DNA of 9,509 bases from a crenarchaeote SCGC AAA261-N23 (GTDB lineage: Archaea; Thermoproteota; Thermoprotei; Gearchaeales; Gearchaeaceae): contig AQVQ01000043.1 in assembly GCA_000375685.1 (NCBI GenBank), positions 1-9,509 on the forward strand. Direction: 5' to 3'. The position numbers and the translations under genes were made by a program. Every line of letters begins with the position of its first letter. The first letter of the stretch is position 1. The notes beneath the pieces were generated by a model. That model searched no databases. It was given only the letters and a program-made list of their open reading frames with translations, and was not told where the DNA came from. Below are positions 1-6,175 of the stretch, piece after piece.

Positions 1-2
1 AC

Positions 3-374
3 TTCAAGGACAAAAGTGGAACAACAACGATAACTGAGTATGTTAGCAATAGCGTTGACAGAATAGCGCAGTGGATTTTAGATTGTTGTTACAGGCCTTT
101 GGACCAGAAATTCATAGATTATCAATATGAAATAGGTTTGAGACATACGCCGTTGAAGAAAGGGAAAGCTGACAATGTTCAAACAGTTGATTTAGTTCAC
201 GCTAGATACATGGTTACCTTCATATTCCCTTTCACAGCAGCATTAAAACCTTTTATACAAAAAGAAGTTGAGGACTTCGTTCTTGCTGATAAGCTCTACC
301 ACACATGGTTTAAGCTTGTAACAGTTTGCGCATCTATATACATTTATCCATTTGTAAAAGAAGGTTGGTGGTAA
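3..374 (+). CDS. Protoglobin, C-terminal part (5' end outside window)
   Basis: This is the last 123 residues of a haem protein of the protoglobin family, single-domain archaeal and bacterial globins that bind O2, CO and NO and are cytosolic. The family is about 195 residues, so roughly the first 70 lie beyond the window edge. The frame is open from base 3; the first TTG at 99 is internal, not the start. The visible part matches the family along its length: FKDKSG, then QWILD, DYQYEIGLRH with the proximal haem histidine at fragment residue 48 (bases 144-146), RYMVTFIFP, and the closing YPFVKEGWW, which corresponds to the family's YPYTKE-x-x-W ending. Compared from memory with the Methanosarcina protein, the distal Phe E11 is Ile21 here, while Phe145 (G8) is kept as Phe73. 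It lies 18 bases before etfB on the same strand, suggesting cotranscription. The family call is secure; the ligand and physiological role are unknown. Confidence 0.9.
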   Translation, partial: FKDKSGTTTITEYVSNSVDRIAQWILDCCYRPLDQKFIDYQYEIGLRHTPLKKGKADNVQTVDLVHARYMVTFIFPFTAALKPFIQKEVEDFVLADKLYHTWFKLVTVCASIYIYPFVKEGWW

Positions 375-392
375 ATTATTTTTAATTTTTTT
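375..392 (+). terminator. T-rich spacer between protoglobin and etfB
   Basis: The 18-base gap is almost only T and A (attatttttaattttttt). T-runs of this sort act as archaeal transcription terminators, so it could end some protoglobin transcripts. It lies immediately before the etfB ATG and there is no clear TATA box 25-30 bases upstream of that ATG, so read-through into etfB is equally plausible. No ribosome-binding sequence is present. Low confidence as a real terminator. Confidence 0.3.
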
Positions 393-1172
393 ATGAATAT
401 AGCAGTTTTTGTAAAAGCTTCTCTAAATCTTAGTATGATTTATATCGACAGTGATGAAAAAATCAACATCTCTAGGACTCCTATAGTTATAAGCGAATAT
501 GATAAGAACGCTATTGAAGAGGGAGTGAGATTAAAAGAAAAATATGGAGGCAAGCTTGTTGTCTTTTCAGCTTTAACTTGGGGTCCTATAGATAAAAAAT
601 CTCAAGATTTTGAAAGAATGCTGAGAGAATGCTTAGCGATGGGTGCCGATGAAGCACATGCACTCATTGATGAAAATTTAATAAACATCAGCAGTTATGA
701 ATCATCTATTGCCTTAGCAAAACTGGTTAATAAAGTCGGTAATTTCAATCTTTTTATAACTGGCGAAGGATCTATGGATACTTCCTCATATCAGTTCGCT
801 TCAAGATTGGCATCGCATTTAAATTTGCCAGTAATAACCTTTGTTAGGCATCTAGAAATTGAAGAAGGAAAAATTATAGCCGAACGTGATCTTGAAGATG
901 AGATACAGGTAGTTGAATGCAATATGCCATGTATAGTTAGTGTAACAGGAGAGATAAACTTTCCTAGAACCGTTTCTGTAAAGCAAATTCTACAAGCAAA
1001 ATCTAAACCCATTTTAAGGTATAATATTGAAGAACAAATTCCAAGAATAGAAGTTGATTTCGAAATAAAGCAAATATCGATAAAAAGGAAGAATGTTATT
1101 TTTGAAGGAAGTATTGAAGAAGTTGCTAGAATGCTAGTAGGTGCTTTAATCAAAGAAGGGATACTAAAATGA
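393..1172 (+). CDS. etfB: Electron transfer flavoprotein, beta subunit
   Basis: This is the 259-residue beta subunit of the soluble ETF heterodimer, which passes electrons from flavin dehydrogenases (typically acyl-CoA dehydrogenases) onward. The length is normal for EtfB. Family landmarks in order are: an N-terminal strand NIAVFVKAS; the segment EYDKNAIEEGVRLKEKYGGK at 35-54; LAMGADEAHAL at 81-91; LFITGEGSMDTSSYQFASRL at 120-139, in the place of the nucleotide loop; LNLPVITFV at 143-151; and SVTGEINFPRTVSVKQIL-QAKSKPI at 183-207, the conserved tail motif. The nucleotide loop is divergent: bacterial and mitochondrial proteins have a more acidic loop, and their N-E-P-R motif is N-F-P-R here (189-192). 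The ATG at 393 is chosen because it begins the family's first strand. It overlaps etfA by the four bases ATGA. Family certain; electron donor not shown by the sequence. Confidence 0.93.
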   Translation: MNIAVFVKASLNLSMIYIDSDEKINISRTPIVISEYDKNAIEEGVRLKEKYGGKLVVFSALTWGPIDKKSQDFERMLRECLAMGADEAHALIDENLINISSYESSIALAKLVNKVGNFNLFITGEGSMDTSSYQFASRLASHLNLPVITFVRHLEIEEGKIIAERDLEDEIQVVECNMPCIVSVTGEINFPRTVSVKQILQAKSKPILRYNIEEQIPRIEVDFEIKQISIKRKNVIFEGSIEEVARMLVGALIKEGILK

Positions 1173-2104
1173 AGACTGTTGTCTTTTCAAACGAATACAA
1201 GTATATGAAAGATGCTATCGGATTGGCTAGCTCCATTTCAAATGAAATCATAGGAATATCTTACTTTGAAACGAAGGAAAAGCCAGAAGGTTTAGATAAG
1301 CTCTATTTAGCAGAGAAAAGACTTAATAATGATTCATGGGTCTCCATAGTCTATAAAATCTGTGAAGTGGAAAAGCCGAATTATATCGTTACCACGTATT
1401 ATAAAGATAATGCAGATATTATTGCTCAAGTCTGCGGGAAGCTACAAATTCCTATGTTCACTAATGTAATTAATTTAAGAGAAGATAGTAACAAATTTGT
1501 GGTAACAAGACCTATTTTAGGCGGACGGGCTCTTTTCAATATAAAAGTAGATAAAACTTTATGCTTAGCCTTTGCTGTTCAACATAATCGGTTTAATTTT
1601 GAAGGTCTCTCTAAGGTACCTAAAATAATAGAAATAAAGGAAGAAGTGGAAACAAGAATCCAATTGAAACAAAGAAAAAAGAAGCCAAAAAGTAAAATAA
1701 AAATTGAAGATGCAGAAATGGTTGTAGGAGTAGGAAGAGGATTTAAAAACAAAGATGATTTAAAGCTCGCTTTTGAACTGGCAGAATTATTGAACGCTCA
1801 AGTAGGATGCTCAAGACCTGTTTCCGCAGATTATGGTTGGCTTCCCAATGATGCTTGGCTTGGTGTTTCATCTAAAAGTATAAGACCAAAACTTTATATC
1901 GCAATTGGAATTTCTGGAGCTCCTCAACACATAGCAGGCATTCAAGAATCAGGATTAATTGTAGCTATCAACAAGGATAAGAATGCGCCTATTTTTAAAT
2001 ATGCAGACTATGGAGTAGTAGCTGATCTGTATCAGTTTTTGCCAGTCCTTATAAAAGAACTTAAAAATATGATAAATTCATCTAGGATGTATAGAGGTAA
2101 CTAA
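1169..2104 (+). CDS. etfA: Electron transfer flavoprotein, alpha subunit
   Basis: This 311-residue EtfA carries the FAD that does the electron transfer in the EtfAB dimer. The N-terminal domain (1 to about 160) resembles EtfB in fold. A lysine-rich linker (168-178) follows. The C-terminal FAD domain starts at VVGVGRGFKNKDDL (185-198) and shows CSRP with the conserved Arg216, WLPND (224-228), LYIAIGISGAPQHIAGI (242-258) with His254, IVAINKD (264-270) and ADYGVVADL (279-287). By alignment with human ETFA these include the equivalents of Arg249 and His286; the human Thr266 that contacts FAD N5 is Ser234. The alpha signature is matched except for Pro252, where Ile or Val is usual. The start codon lies inside the end of etfB, indicating translational coupling. 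No fixC or fixX follows, so the quinone-reducing partner must be encoded elsewhere or be different. Confidence 0.94.
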   Translation: MKTVVFSNEYKYMKDAIGLASSISNEIIGISYFETKEKPEGLDKLYLAEKRLNNDSWVSIVYKICEVEKPNYIVTTYYKDNADIIAQVCGKLQIPMFTNVINLREDSNKFVVTRPILGGRALFNIKVDKTLCLAFAVQHNRFNFEGLSKVPKIIEIKEEVETRIQLKQRKKKPKSKIKIEDAEMVVGVGRGFKNKDDLKLAFELAELLNAQVGCSRPVSADYGWLPNDAWLGVSSKSIRPKLYIAIGISGAPQHIAGIQESGLIVAINKDKNAPIFKYADYGVVADLYQFLPVLIKELKNMINSSRMYRGN

Positions 2105-2741
2105 AATAGGTCAAAAAGCACTTAATCTTATTATCAGTAAATGGGTTCAAGAAACCAACAAACAGAGATAACGAAAAGGGTTAAGTCATCCTTATTGAAG
2201 TATTCCAACTAAATTGTCCAGACCTTTTTCTTTATGGGATTCCTAAAGCTATAGAAATTAATACTAAATTCAAGGCTTCAAATGCCGGTGTAATAGGCTT
2301 AGATACTTTTTTCGAAGATTTTGAGATAAATAACTTAGAAAACTTAGAACTTTTGTTAAAAACTAATAAAGCTATAGGAGAAACTTACAAAGCTTTGAAA
2401 CTCTATGGTACGTTAAATCATGATGGAACCTTACCTTATAGGAATTCATTTCTAGTAGCAAGGATAAGCTTGTTGAAAACAAAAGTAAATAACTAAATAT
2501 AGAATTATGAGCTTTATATATATAGAATAAATGATTTTGGTTCTTATTCTTCTGATAAAAAGATTCTAAAAATTCAAAGAGTAAGAGAGAATCTAGAAAG
2601 GACAAATTATAGATGATATATAAGTCATCTGTATAAGACAGAAAAGTTAAAATAGCTATGCCAGAGATATAGTATTATTATTTTCCAATATTAAATCTTA
2701 ATATAGATATATAATAATTTTAAACCAATTAGTAAAATAAA
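2105..2741. other. 637-base gap after etfA without an intact gene
   Basis: The gap lies between the convergent etfA and amidohydrolase genes. The first 80 bases carry short open pieces in two frames. A 103-codon open frame without a start codon then runs from 2185 to 2496, and a 37-codon open piece from 2503 to 2616. The remainder (2617-2741) is A/T-rich, with no recognisable element. No strong T-run follows etfA directly; the first is near 2225. A TATA-like string (ctttatatatataga, 2512-2526) lies between the two open pieces but precedes no gene I can defend. Confidence 0.6.
2185..2496 (+). pseudogene. Remnant of an unrecognised protein gene
   Basis: An open frame of 103 codons ends at a TAA at 2494-2496 and begins after a TAA at 2182-2184. 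It contains no in-frame ATG or GTG near its beginning, so it cannot be translated as it stands unless from an unusual codon. The product would nonetheless look like a genuine protein: it has PDLFLYGIPKAIEI, then NAGVIGLDTFFEDFEINN, ALKLYGTLNHDG, and PYRNSFLVAR near the end, with balanced composition and no low-complexity bias. Upstream, QKALNLIISKWVQETNKQ is open in another frame and could be the shifted continuation of the same gene. I do not recognise the family. Most likely it is a gene that has lost its 5' part through frameshifts; a sequencing error upstream would give the same picture. Confidence 0.4.
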
Positions 2742-3596
2742 TTATTTTGATTTATTTAAAGGTTTATATAGAGATTTAGGATTGTTACTTGCAATATCCT
2801 CCTTGGCTTTATCGCTTATGTTGATAGATAAAAATTCCTTTAAGTTTTGAGCAATTCCCTTAACTCCAGGTCCTCCGAAATCGCTACCATAAATCGTCTT
2901 AAAACTTATTTCTTCCAGCCTGGGTATATATTCTAGAAGTTTCTTAGGCGGTATTGATGATATTTCCCCAATAATATTTCTTCTTATTCTAACTAACTGA
3001 AAAGCTGTGGAAATGTAATTAGGTCTACCCATGTGAGCCATTATAATCTTTAACTTAGGAAAATCAACCGCTACATCATCAATGTAAATTGGATCAGAAT
3101 ACTTATTCCTTGCCTTATTAAACATGCTTGTTCCAGTATGTATTATAACCGGCAAATTATGATCTTGAGCAAATTCATACATTAACTCAAGTTGCTTTAG
3201 ACCGCCTTCCTCTTCTCTGTAAGCATTAGGTTTAACATGAGAGTGAACCGAATGGAGCTTAAAACCAGAAACTCCAGCTTCGTACTGTTTCTCTAACCAA
3301 TATTTAGCTTCTTCAACAGAAAGTTTATTAGGTTCGATTCCTCCAATTATAGAAAATTTATCTGCATAATCTTTTACAAAATTTATCATATTTATTGGAA
3401 AATCTTCTTTAACTCTCCAAATTTCTCTAGAAGGATAAGCAATTATGACAATATAATCTATATTAACCTCATTCATTTCCTTTATTACATTCTTAATATC
3501 GGGGGGAGTATATTGATAACCAGAATCATTATTAAAGAAATCGTTTGGCAAAGCTTCTTTAAACCAAACATGTGTATGAGAATCCACATAGCCCAT
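2742..3596 (-). CDS. Amidohydrolase-2 family metal-dependent hydrolase
   Basis: This 284-residue TIM-barrel enzyme of the amidohydrolase-2 family (PF04909 type) includes hydrolases and decarboxylases acting on cyclic or aromatic acids; the substrate here is not evident. The expected metal and catalytic landmarks are in order: the H-x-H pair at His7 and His9 (DSHTHVW), GFKLHSVH at 111-118, His153 in IIHTG, His188 in MAHMGRP, and Asp239 in YGSDFGGPG. There is no signal peptide or membrane segment, so it is cytosolic. The length and complete motif set suggest an intact enzyme. The ATG places the metal-binding HTH motif near the N-terminus, as is normal in the family. It stands alone, convergent with the ETF genes, with TATA-like sequences upstream on its own strand. 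An alternative reading as a TatD-like DNase is disfavoured by the HMGRP and SDFGGPG motifs. Confidence 0.9.
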   Translation of the reverse strand: MGYVDSHTHVWFKEALPNDFFNNDSGYQYTPPDIKNVIKEMNEVNIDYIVIIAYPSREIWRVKEDFPINMINFVKDYADKFSIIGGIEPNKLSVEEAKYWLEKQYEAGVSGFKLHSVHSHVKPNAYREEEGGLKQLELMYEFAQDHNLPVIIHTGTSMFNKARNKYSDPIYIDDVAVDFPKLKIIMAHMGRPNYISTAFQLVRIRRNIIGEISSIPPKKLLEYIPRLEEISFKTIYGSDFGGPGVKGIAQNLKEFLSINISDKAKEDIASNNPKSLYKPLNKSK

Positions 3597-3617
3597 GTTA
3601 AATCACAGTGTTCCAGG

Positions 3618-3654
3618 TCATATAGCAAAATAAGAAACACCGCTTATATTTAAG
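3618..3654 (-). promoter_or_regulatory. Two candidate TATA boxes for the amidohydrolase gene
   Basis: Read on the minus strand, cttaaatataa (3644-3654) resembles an archaeal TATA box and would give a leader of about 25-30 bases. A second string, gctatatga (3618-3626), is centred about 26 bases before the ATG and would give a leaderless transcript. Neither leader shows a GGTG-type ribosome-binding sequence, which favours the leaderless option slightly. Based on position and composition only. Confidence 0.4.
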
Positions 3655-3680
3655 TTTTTATTAAATTGAAGTGAAGATGA

Positions 3681-3815
3681 CCATATCTTCTTGATGCTGT
3701 GCGAGTGTTGCCTATGAGGATCGGTGCCATAATTATGAGTAGCACGGGGTCTTAGGCACATTTCCTTAAGTGTGAGGTTAAGTCTGTTATTAACAGCACA
3801 GAATGTGCATTCTAA
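3681..3815 (+). pseudogene. Coding fragment with internal stop, possibly transposase tail
   Basis: The frame reads through one TAG (3753-3755) to a TAA at 3813-3815. On either side of the stop the translation looks protein-like: DAVRVLPMRIGAIIMSSTGS, then AHFLKCEVKSVINSTECAF. A CAG-to-TAG change would have produced the stop. The pattern recalls the variable C-terminal tails of TnpB-type (IS200/IS605 OrfB) proteins, but no zinc-finger or catalytic motif survives, so the family is a guess. The opposite strand is also open for 72 codons here; that product is unlike any family I know and is probably a shadow. Confidence 0.25.
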
Positions 3816-4053
3816 ATAAGTCAAAATATTTAACAAGTTATTAAGAAATAGAGAAGAAATTCTTAATGTTGAAATAAAGGCTTTAAAGGAAAGGAAATTA
3901 ATTCCATAAATTTAACAATACCATAAGCTGAAAGATTAATAACTCTAAATACTAAACTAGACCATATCCTAATTAGATCATTTTAAAATCTTTAAAGTCT
4001 CTATTTTAGAAATATCATAATCTGGCCAATGCAGCAAATAAACGTTAATATAG

Positions 4054-4281
4054 CTAGTATTTAACTTACTTAAACTTTTTCTGATTTGTCACATTATATG
4101 TTTTCTAGACAGACTCTACCCATCAATTCAGTCTGCCATTTTACCTCTAACCTCAGTGGAAATAGTGCAGAATTCCTATCAAACGGGAGATAAAAATTCA
4201 TTAATAAGATGCTCAGAAAACCTACATGCGTTAAAACGTTTAGGCGATGCCTCAGGGAATCATTCTTCTTCAAGGCATTGA
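4054..4281 (+). pseudogene. Start-less open frame, possibly transposase C-terminal remnant
   Basis: Seventy-five codons are open up to a TGA at 4279-4281, with no ATG at the beginning; the only usable GTG (4156) is internal. The last 50 residues look like real protein (YPSIQSAILPLTSVEIVQNS, then SENLHALKRLGDASGNHSSS). A tail with a Pro-Leu-Thr-x-Val-Glu run and a Glu-Asn-Leu-His-Ala motif recalls the ends of some TnpB-family proteins, which have similar E-T-L-N-A motifs. The catalytic RuvC part is absent. Other origins are possible, and the family suggestion is weak. Confidence 0.25.
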
Positions 4282-4292
4282 GAGTTTAAAAA

Positions 4293-4663
4293 ATGAAAAT
4301 ACTTTTGTTATCTCCTCATGCAGATAATGAGTATGATAACACAGGAGATACGCTTCAAAGTTATCTAAAAATAACAATGTTTAATATTTTTGTTTTTAAG
4401 ATCTCCACATCCCAAAGGAAGAACAGACAAACTTGCTTATATAATGAAGAATGAAGCAATAAGGGGCTAAAGGTGCTTAAAATAATCCTGGTTAATGCAT
4501 ATTTTTGCCATCCTTTAAGGTAGCAAGCTTGTCAGCTAAGCATGTGATACTTTTCATAGTAATAAAGGAAAAACTGGTCTGCACAAATAAATGGAATATC
4601 CAGCAGGAAGTGTTCAATTTATATTTAAATAAATTCACAAGGATTAAAGTAAATTCAACATGA
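4293..4663 (+). pseudogene. Frameshifted PIG-L/LmbE-like deacetylase remnant
   Basis: The ATG at 4293 begins MKILLLSPHADNEYDNTGDT, which matches the start of PIG-L/LmbE N-acetylglucosaminyl deacetylases: a strand, then the metal motif A-H-P-D-D-E, here P-H-A-D-N-E, retaining His9, Asp11 and Glu13 but with Asn at position 12. The frame stops at 4452-4454. Plausible continuations appear in other frames: IMKNEAIRG near 4440-4468, KVLKIILVNAYF near 4471-4506, and LVCTNKWNIQQEV within the third open piece (4508-4663), which may correspond to the family's later P-D-L-V-F ... H-Q-D-H region with the histidines lost. At least two frameshifts and a much reduced length mean the gene is dead. The family assignment rests mainly on the N-terminal motif. 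Confidence 0.45.
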
Positions 4664-4665
4664 AA

Positions 4666-4675
4666 CTTTAATATT
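4666..4675 (+). promoter_or_regulatory. TATA box of the C-x-V-C-A binding-protein gene
   Basis: The string ctttaatatt is centred 25 bases before the GTG at 4696 and is preceded by gaaa, a purine-rich stretch in the place of the TFB recognition element. The spacing predicts transcription starting at or next to the GTG, so the mRNA would be leaderless. This also supports choosing the GTG start over any downstream codon. Confidence 0.5.
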
Positions 4676-4695
4676 TTCAATTAAGTTTAATACAT

Positions 4696-5604
4696 GTGAG
4701 CATTAAAAGAATAATAACCTTAGAACCCTCATCTACCGAAGTTGTTTCGTTTCTTGATGGGTGTTCTTTAAGGATTTTCGGCGTTAGCGACAAGTGTGAT
4801 TTTCCTCCTGAAGTTAAAACAAAGCCAAAAGTTGTTAAAAGTTTGATTAAATTGAATGATAACATGAGTTCTTTAGAAATAGATAGAGAAGTTAAAAAGC
4901 ACTTATCAAGTAAAAAGCCTTTGTATGAAATTGATTGGGAAAAAATTAAAGAAATTAAGCCAGAACTAGCAGTAGGCCAATCCATCTGTGGCGTATGCGC
5001 TTTTCCTATAAGTTCATTATCTTCTTACCAAAATTATGATTTAGTTTCAATTGAAGAGTTAAACATATTCGATTATAGTCCAAAGAGTTTCTATGAAATT
5101 CTTCGAAAAGTTGATGAACTAGGCCAAGTATTAGAAAGAGAAAATAAAGCTAAAGATTTCATTGAGAAATATCGTCATTTTGAAAAAGAAATGAAAGGCC
5201 TTGGAAGGTCTTTGAAAATAGTGATGATTGAATGGCTTATGCCTATTTACGTATCAGGTCTTTGGATTTCTCAGATAATTGAAATGAGTGGAGCAAAATC
5301 GATCTTAGCTTCTGGAGAGGAAGGAAAACAAATAGATTGGAATACTATTAGGAATTTCAATCCAGACATCATTTTCATATCACCTTGCGGATTCAGCATT
5401 GAAAGAACACTAAAAGAAATTGATTTATTGTTCTCTCTTCCAGGTTGGGAAGGAATCAAAGCAAAATTAAATAAAAAAATATATGTAGTTGATTCTTCTT
5501 ATACCTCAAGACCCTCTCCTAGGATATTGGAGTTTGTAAAAGACTTTATAGAAGTTTTAGGTGGAAATGAACCGAGGAAAGAAGTAATGGTAAATCTAGA
5601 TTAG
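4696..5604 (+). CDS. Cytosolic BtuF-like substrate-binding-fold protein with C-x-V-C-A motif
   Basis: This 302-residue protein has the helical-backbone metal/corrinoid receptor fold (PF01497 type, shared with the cobalamin-binding protein BtuF). It lacks a signal peptide or lipobox: from the GTG start it begins directly with the first strand, RIITLEPSSTEVVSFL (5-20). It belongs to a widespread signal-less branch recognised by CDFPPE (34-39), LYEIDWEKIKEIKPEL (76-91), the CGVCAF segment (98-103, Cys98 and Cys101), IEWLMPIYVSGLW (178-190), ISPCGF (228-233), LPGWEGI (248-254) and SRPSPRI (271-277). No permease or ATPase gene lies beside it, so an uptake role is doubtful; cytosolic binding of a corrinoid, haem or metal complex is possible but unproven. 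A TATA box and a downstream T-run indicate a single-gene transcript. The branch assignment is strong; the function is unknown. Confidence 0.88.
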   Translation: MSIKRIITLEPSSTEVVSFLDGCSLRIFGVSDKCDFPPEVKTKPKVVKSLIKLNDNMSSLEIDREVKKHLSSKKPLYEIDWEKIKEIKPELAVGQSICGVCAFPISSLSSYQNYDLVSIEELNIFDYSPKSFYEILRKVDELGQVLERENKAKDFIEKYRHFEKEMKGLGRSLKIVMIEWLMPIYVSGLWISQIIEMSGAKSILASGEEGKQIDWNTIRNFNPDIIFISPCGFSIERTLKEIDLLFSLPGWEGIKAKLNKKIYVVDSSYTSRPSPRILEFVKDFIEVLGGNEPRKEVMVNLD

Positions 5605-5618
5605 TATTTTTTATTTTT
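5605..5618 (+). terminator. T-run terminator after the BtuF-like gene
   Basis: Directly after the TAG stop the sequence is tattttttattttt, with runs of six and five T. T-runs without a hairpin are the typical intrinsic terminator in Sulfolobales-type archaea. It fits a monocistronic unit, since the next intact gene is more than 600 bases away. Confidence 0.55.
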
Positions 5619-5983
5619 AAGGAATAGGCATTGGATAAAAATTCTAATTGCATATTATAGAAAAATAATAAAATAACAACTTATCTAGATAATTTCTTTA
5701 GGAAACATATAAAATTTACTAATCATTTTTATTGTTAATTTTACACAAATTAAAGCCTGTCCTTCAGAACATAGATGAATAAACTTAAACATTTATCTTA
5801 AATTTTCTTAATAAATTCAAACGCTCCTACTAAGCTCGATATAGGGCTTTATGGGACTTAAGGAGGAACAATCAGTATTTCTATTTAATAAAGAATTCTT
5901 TTTAGAATCCAGATATATGTTGGTTTACCTTTTTTGAAGGTTCCTTTTTAGGACTAGATAAAATGGGGAAGCTATGATTCTTC

Positions 5984-6019
5984 TGATTCCCAGCAAATGA
6001 GATTTGTAGCTAGGAATCA
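5984..6019. repeat. Imperfect 11-bp inverted repeat
   Basis: The arms are tgattcccagc (5984-5994) and gctaggaatca (6009-6019), which pair at 10 of 11 positions around a 14-base loop. It lies inside the decayed coding fragment, so it may be a chance palindrome or a folded RNA element. No T-run follows, arguing against a terminator. Confidence 0.35.
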
Positions 6020-6175
6020 ATTCTTGAAACCAATGAATTACTCTAAAAGGAAAACCCTATCCTTCTAGAGTAGCGAGGAGGTCAGCAAATATTGCGAGGA
6101 TTACTAAACAATCTGTATTATTTGGCTAGTTTTTCATAAAAATGGAAAAATTACTAAATAAATATAATTTATACT

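Larger units (their letters stand above)
3597..4695. other. 1.1-kb eroded region without an intact gene
   Basis: This stretch separates two divergently oriented genes and holds only broken coding fragments: 3681-3815 with one internal stop, 3820-3909 (29 open codons, rich in Lys, Arg, Glu and Leu), 4054-4281 without a start codon, and the frameshifted deacetylase-like 4293-4663. The part 3910-4053 is plain A/T-rich sequence with stops in all frames. All recognisable fragments run on the plus strand. The 3690-3810 piece is visibly richer in G and C than its surroundings, suggesting a different origin. Confidence 0.6.

Noticed and set aside
791..1153. 120-codon open frame on the minus strand within etfB
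   Set aside because: It is antisense to a clearly conserved EtfB segment; the product is rich in Ser, Ile and Cys in the pattern of an antisense shadow.
2372..2605. 77-codon open frame on the minus strand
   Set aside because: It is antisense to the start-less 2185-2496 frame and its product is a Leu/Ser/Phe-rich low-complexity sequence typical of antisense A/T-rich DNA.
3331..3341. ggttcgattcc, identical in form to a tRNA T-arm sequence
   Set aside because: It lies inside the conserved coding sequence of the amidohydrolase (the Gly-Gly-Ile-Glu-Pro-Asn segment), and no acceptor, D-arm or anticodon stem can be built around it.
3618..3836. 72-codon open frame on the minus strand
   Set aside because: It overlaps the promoter region of the amidohydrolase gene, its product resembles no family I know, and the plus strand of the same piece has a more protein-like reading.
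4492..4680. 62-codon open frame on the minus strand
   Set aside because: It runs antisense to the deacetylase-like remnant, and its product shows no recognisable motif.
4677..4985. 102-codon open frame on the minus strand
   Set aside because: It is antisense to the conserved N-terminal half of the BtuF-like gene and also covers that gene's promoter.
5861..5868. aaggagga, a bacterial-type ribosome-binding sequence
   Set aside because: No start codon with an open frame of useful length follows it; stops appear within a few codons in each candidate frame.
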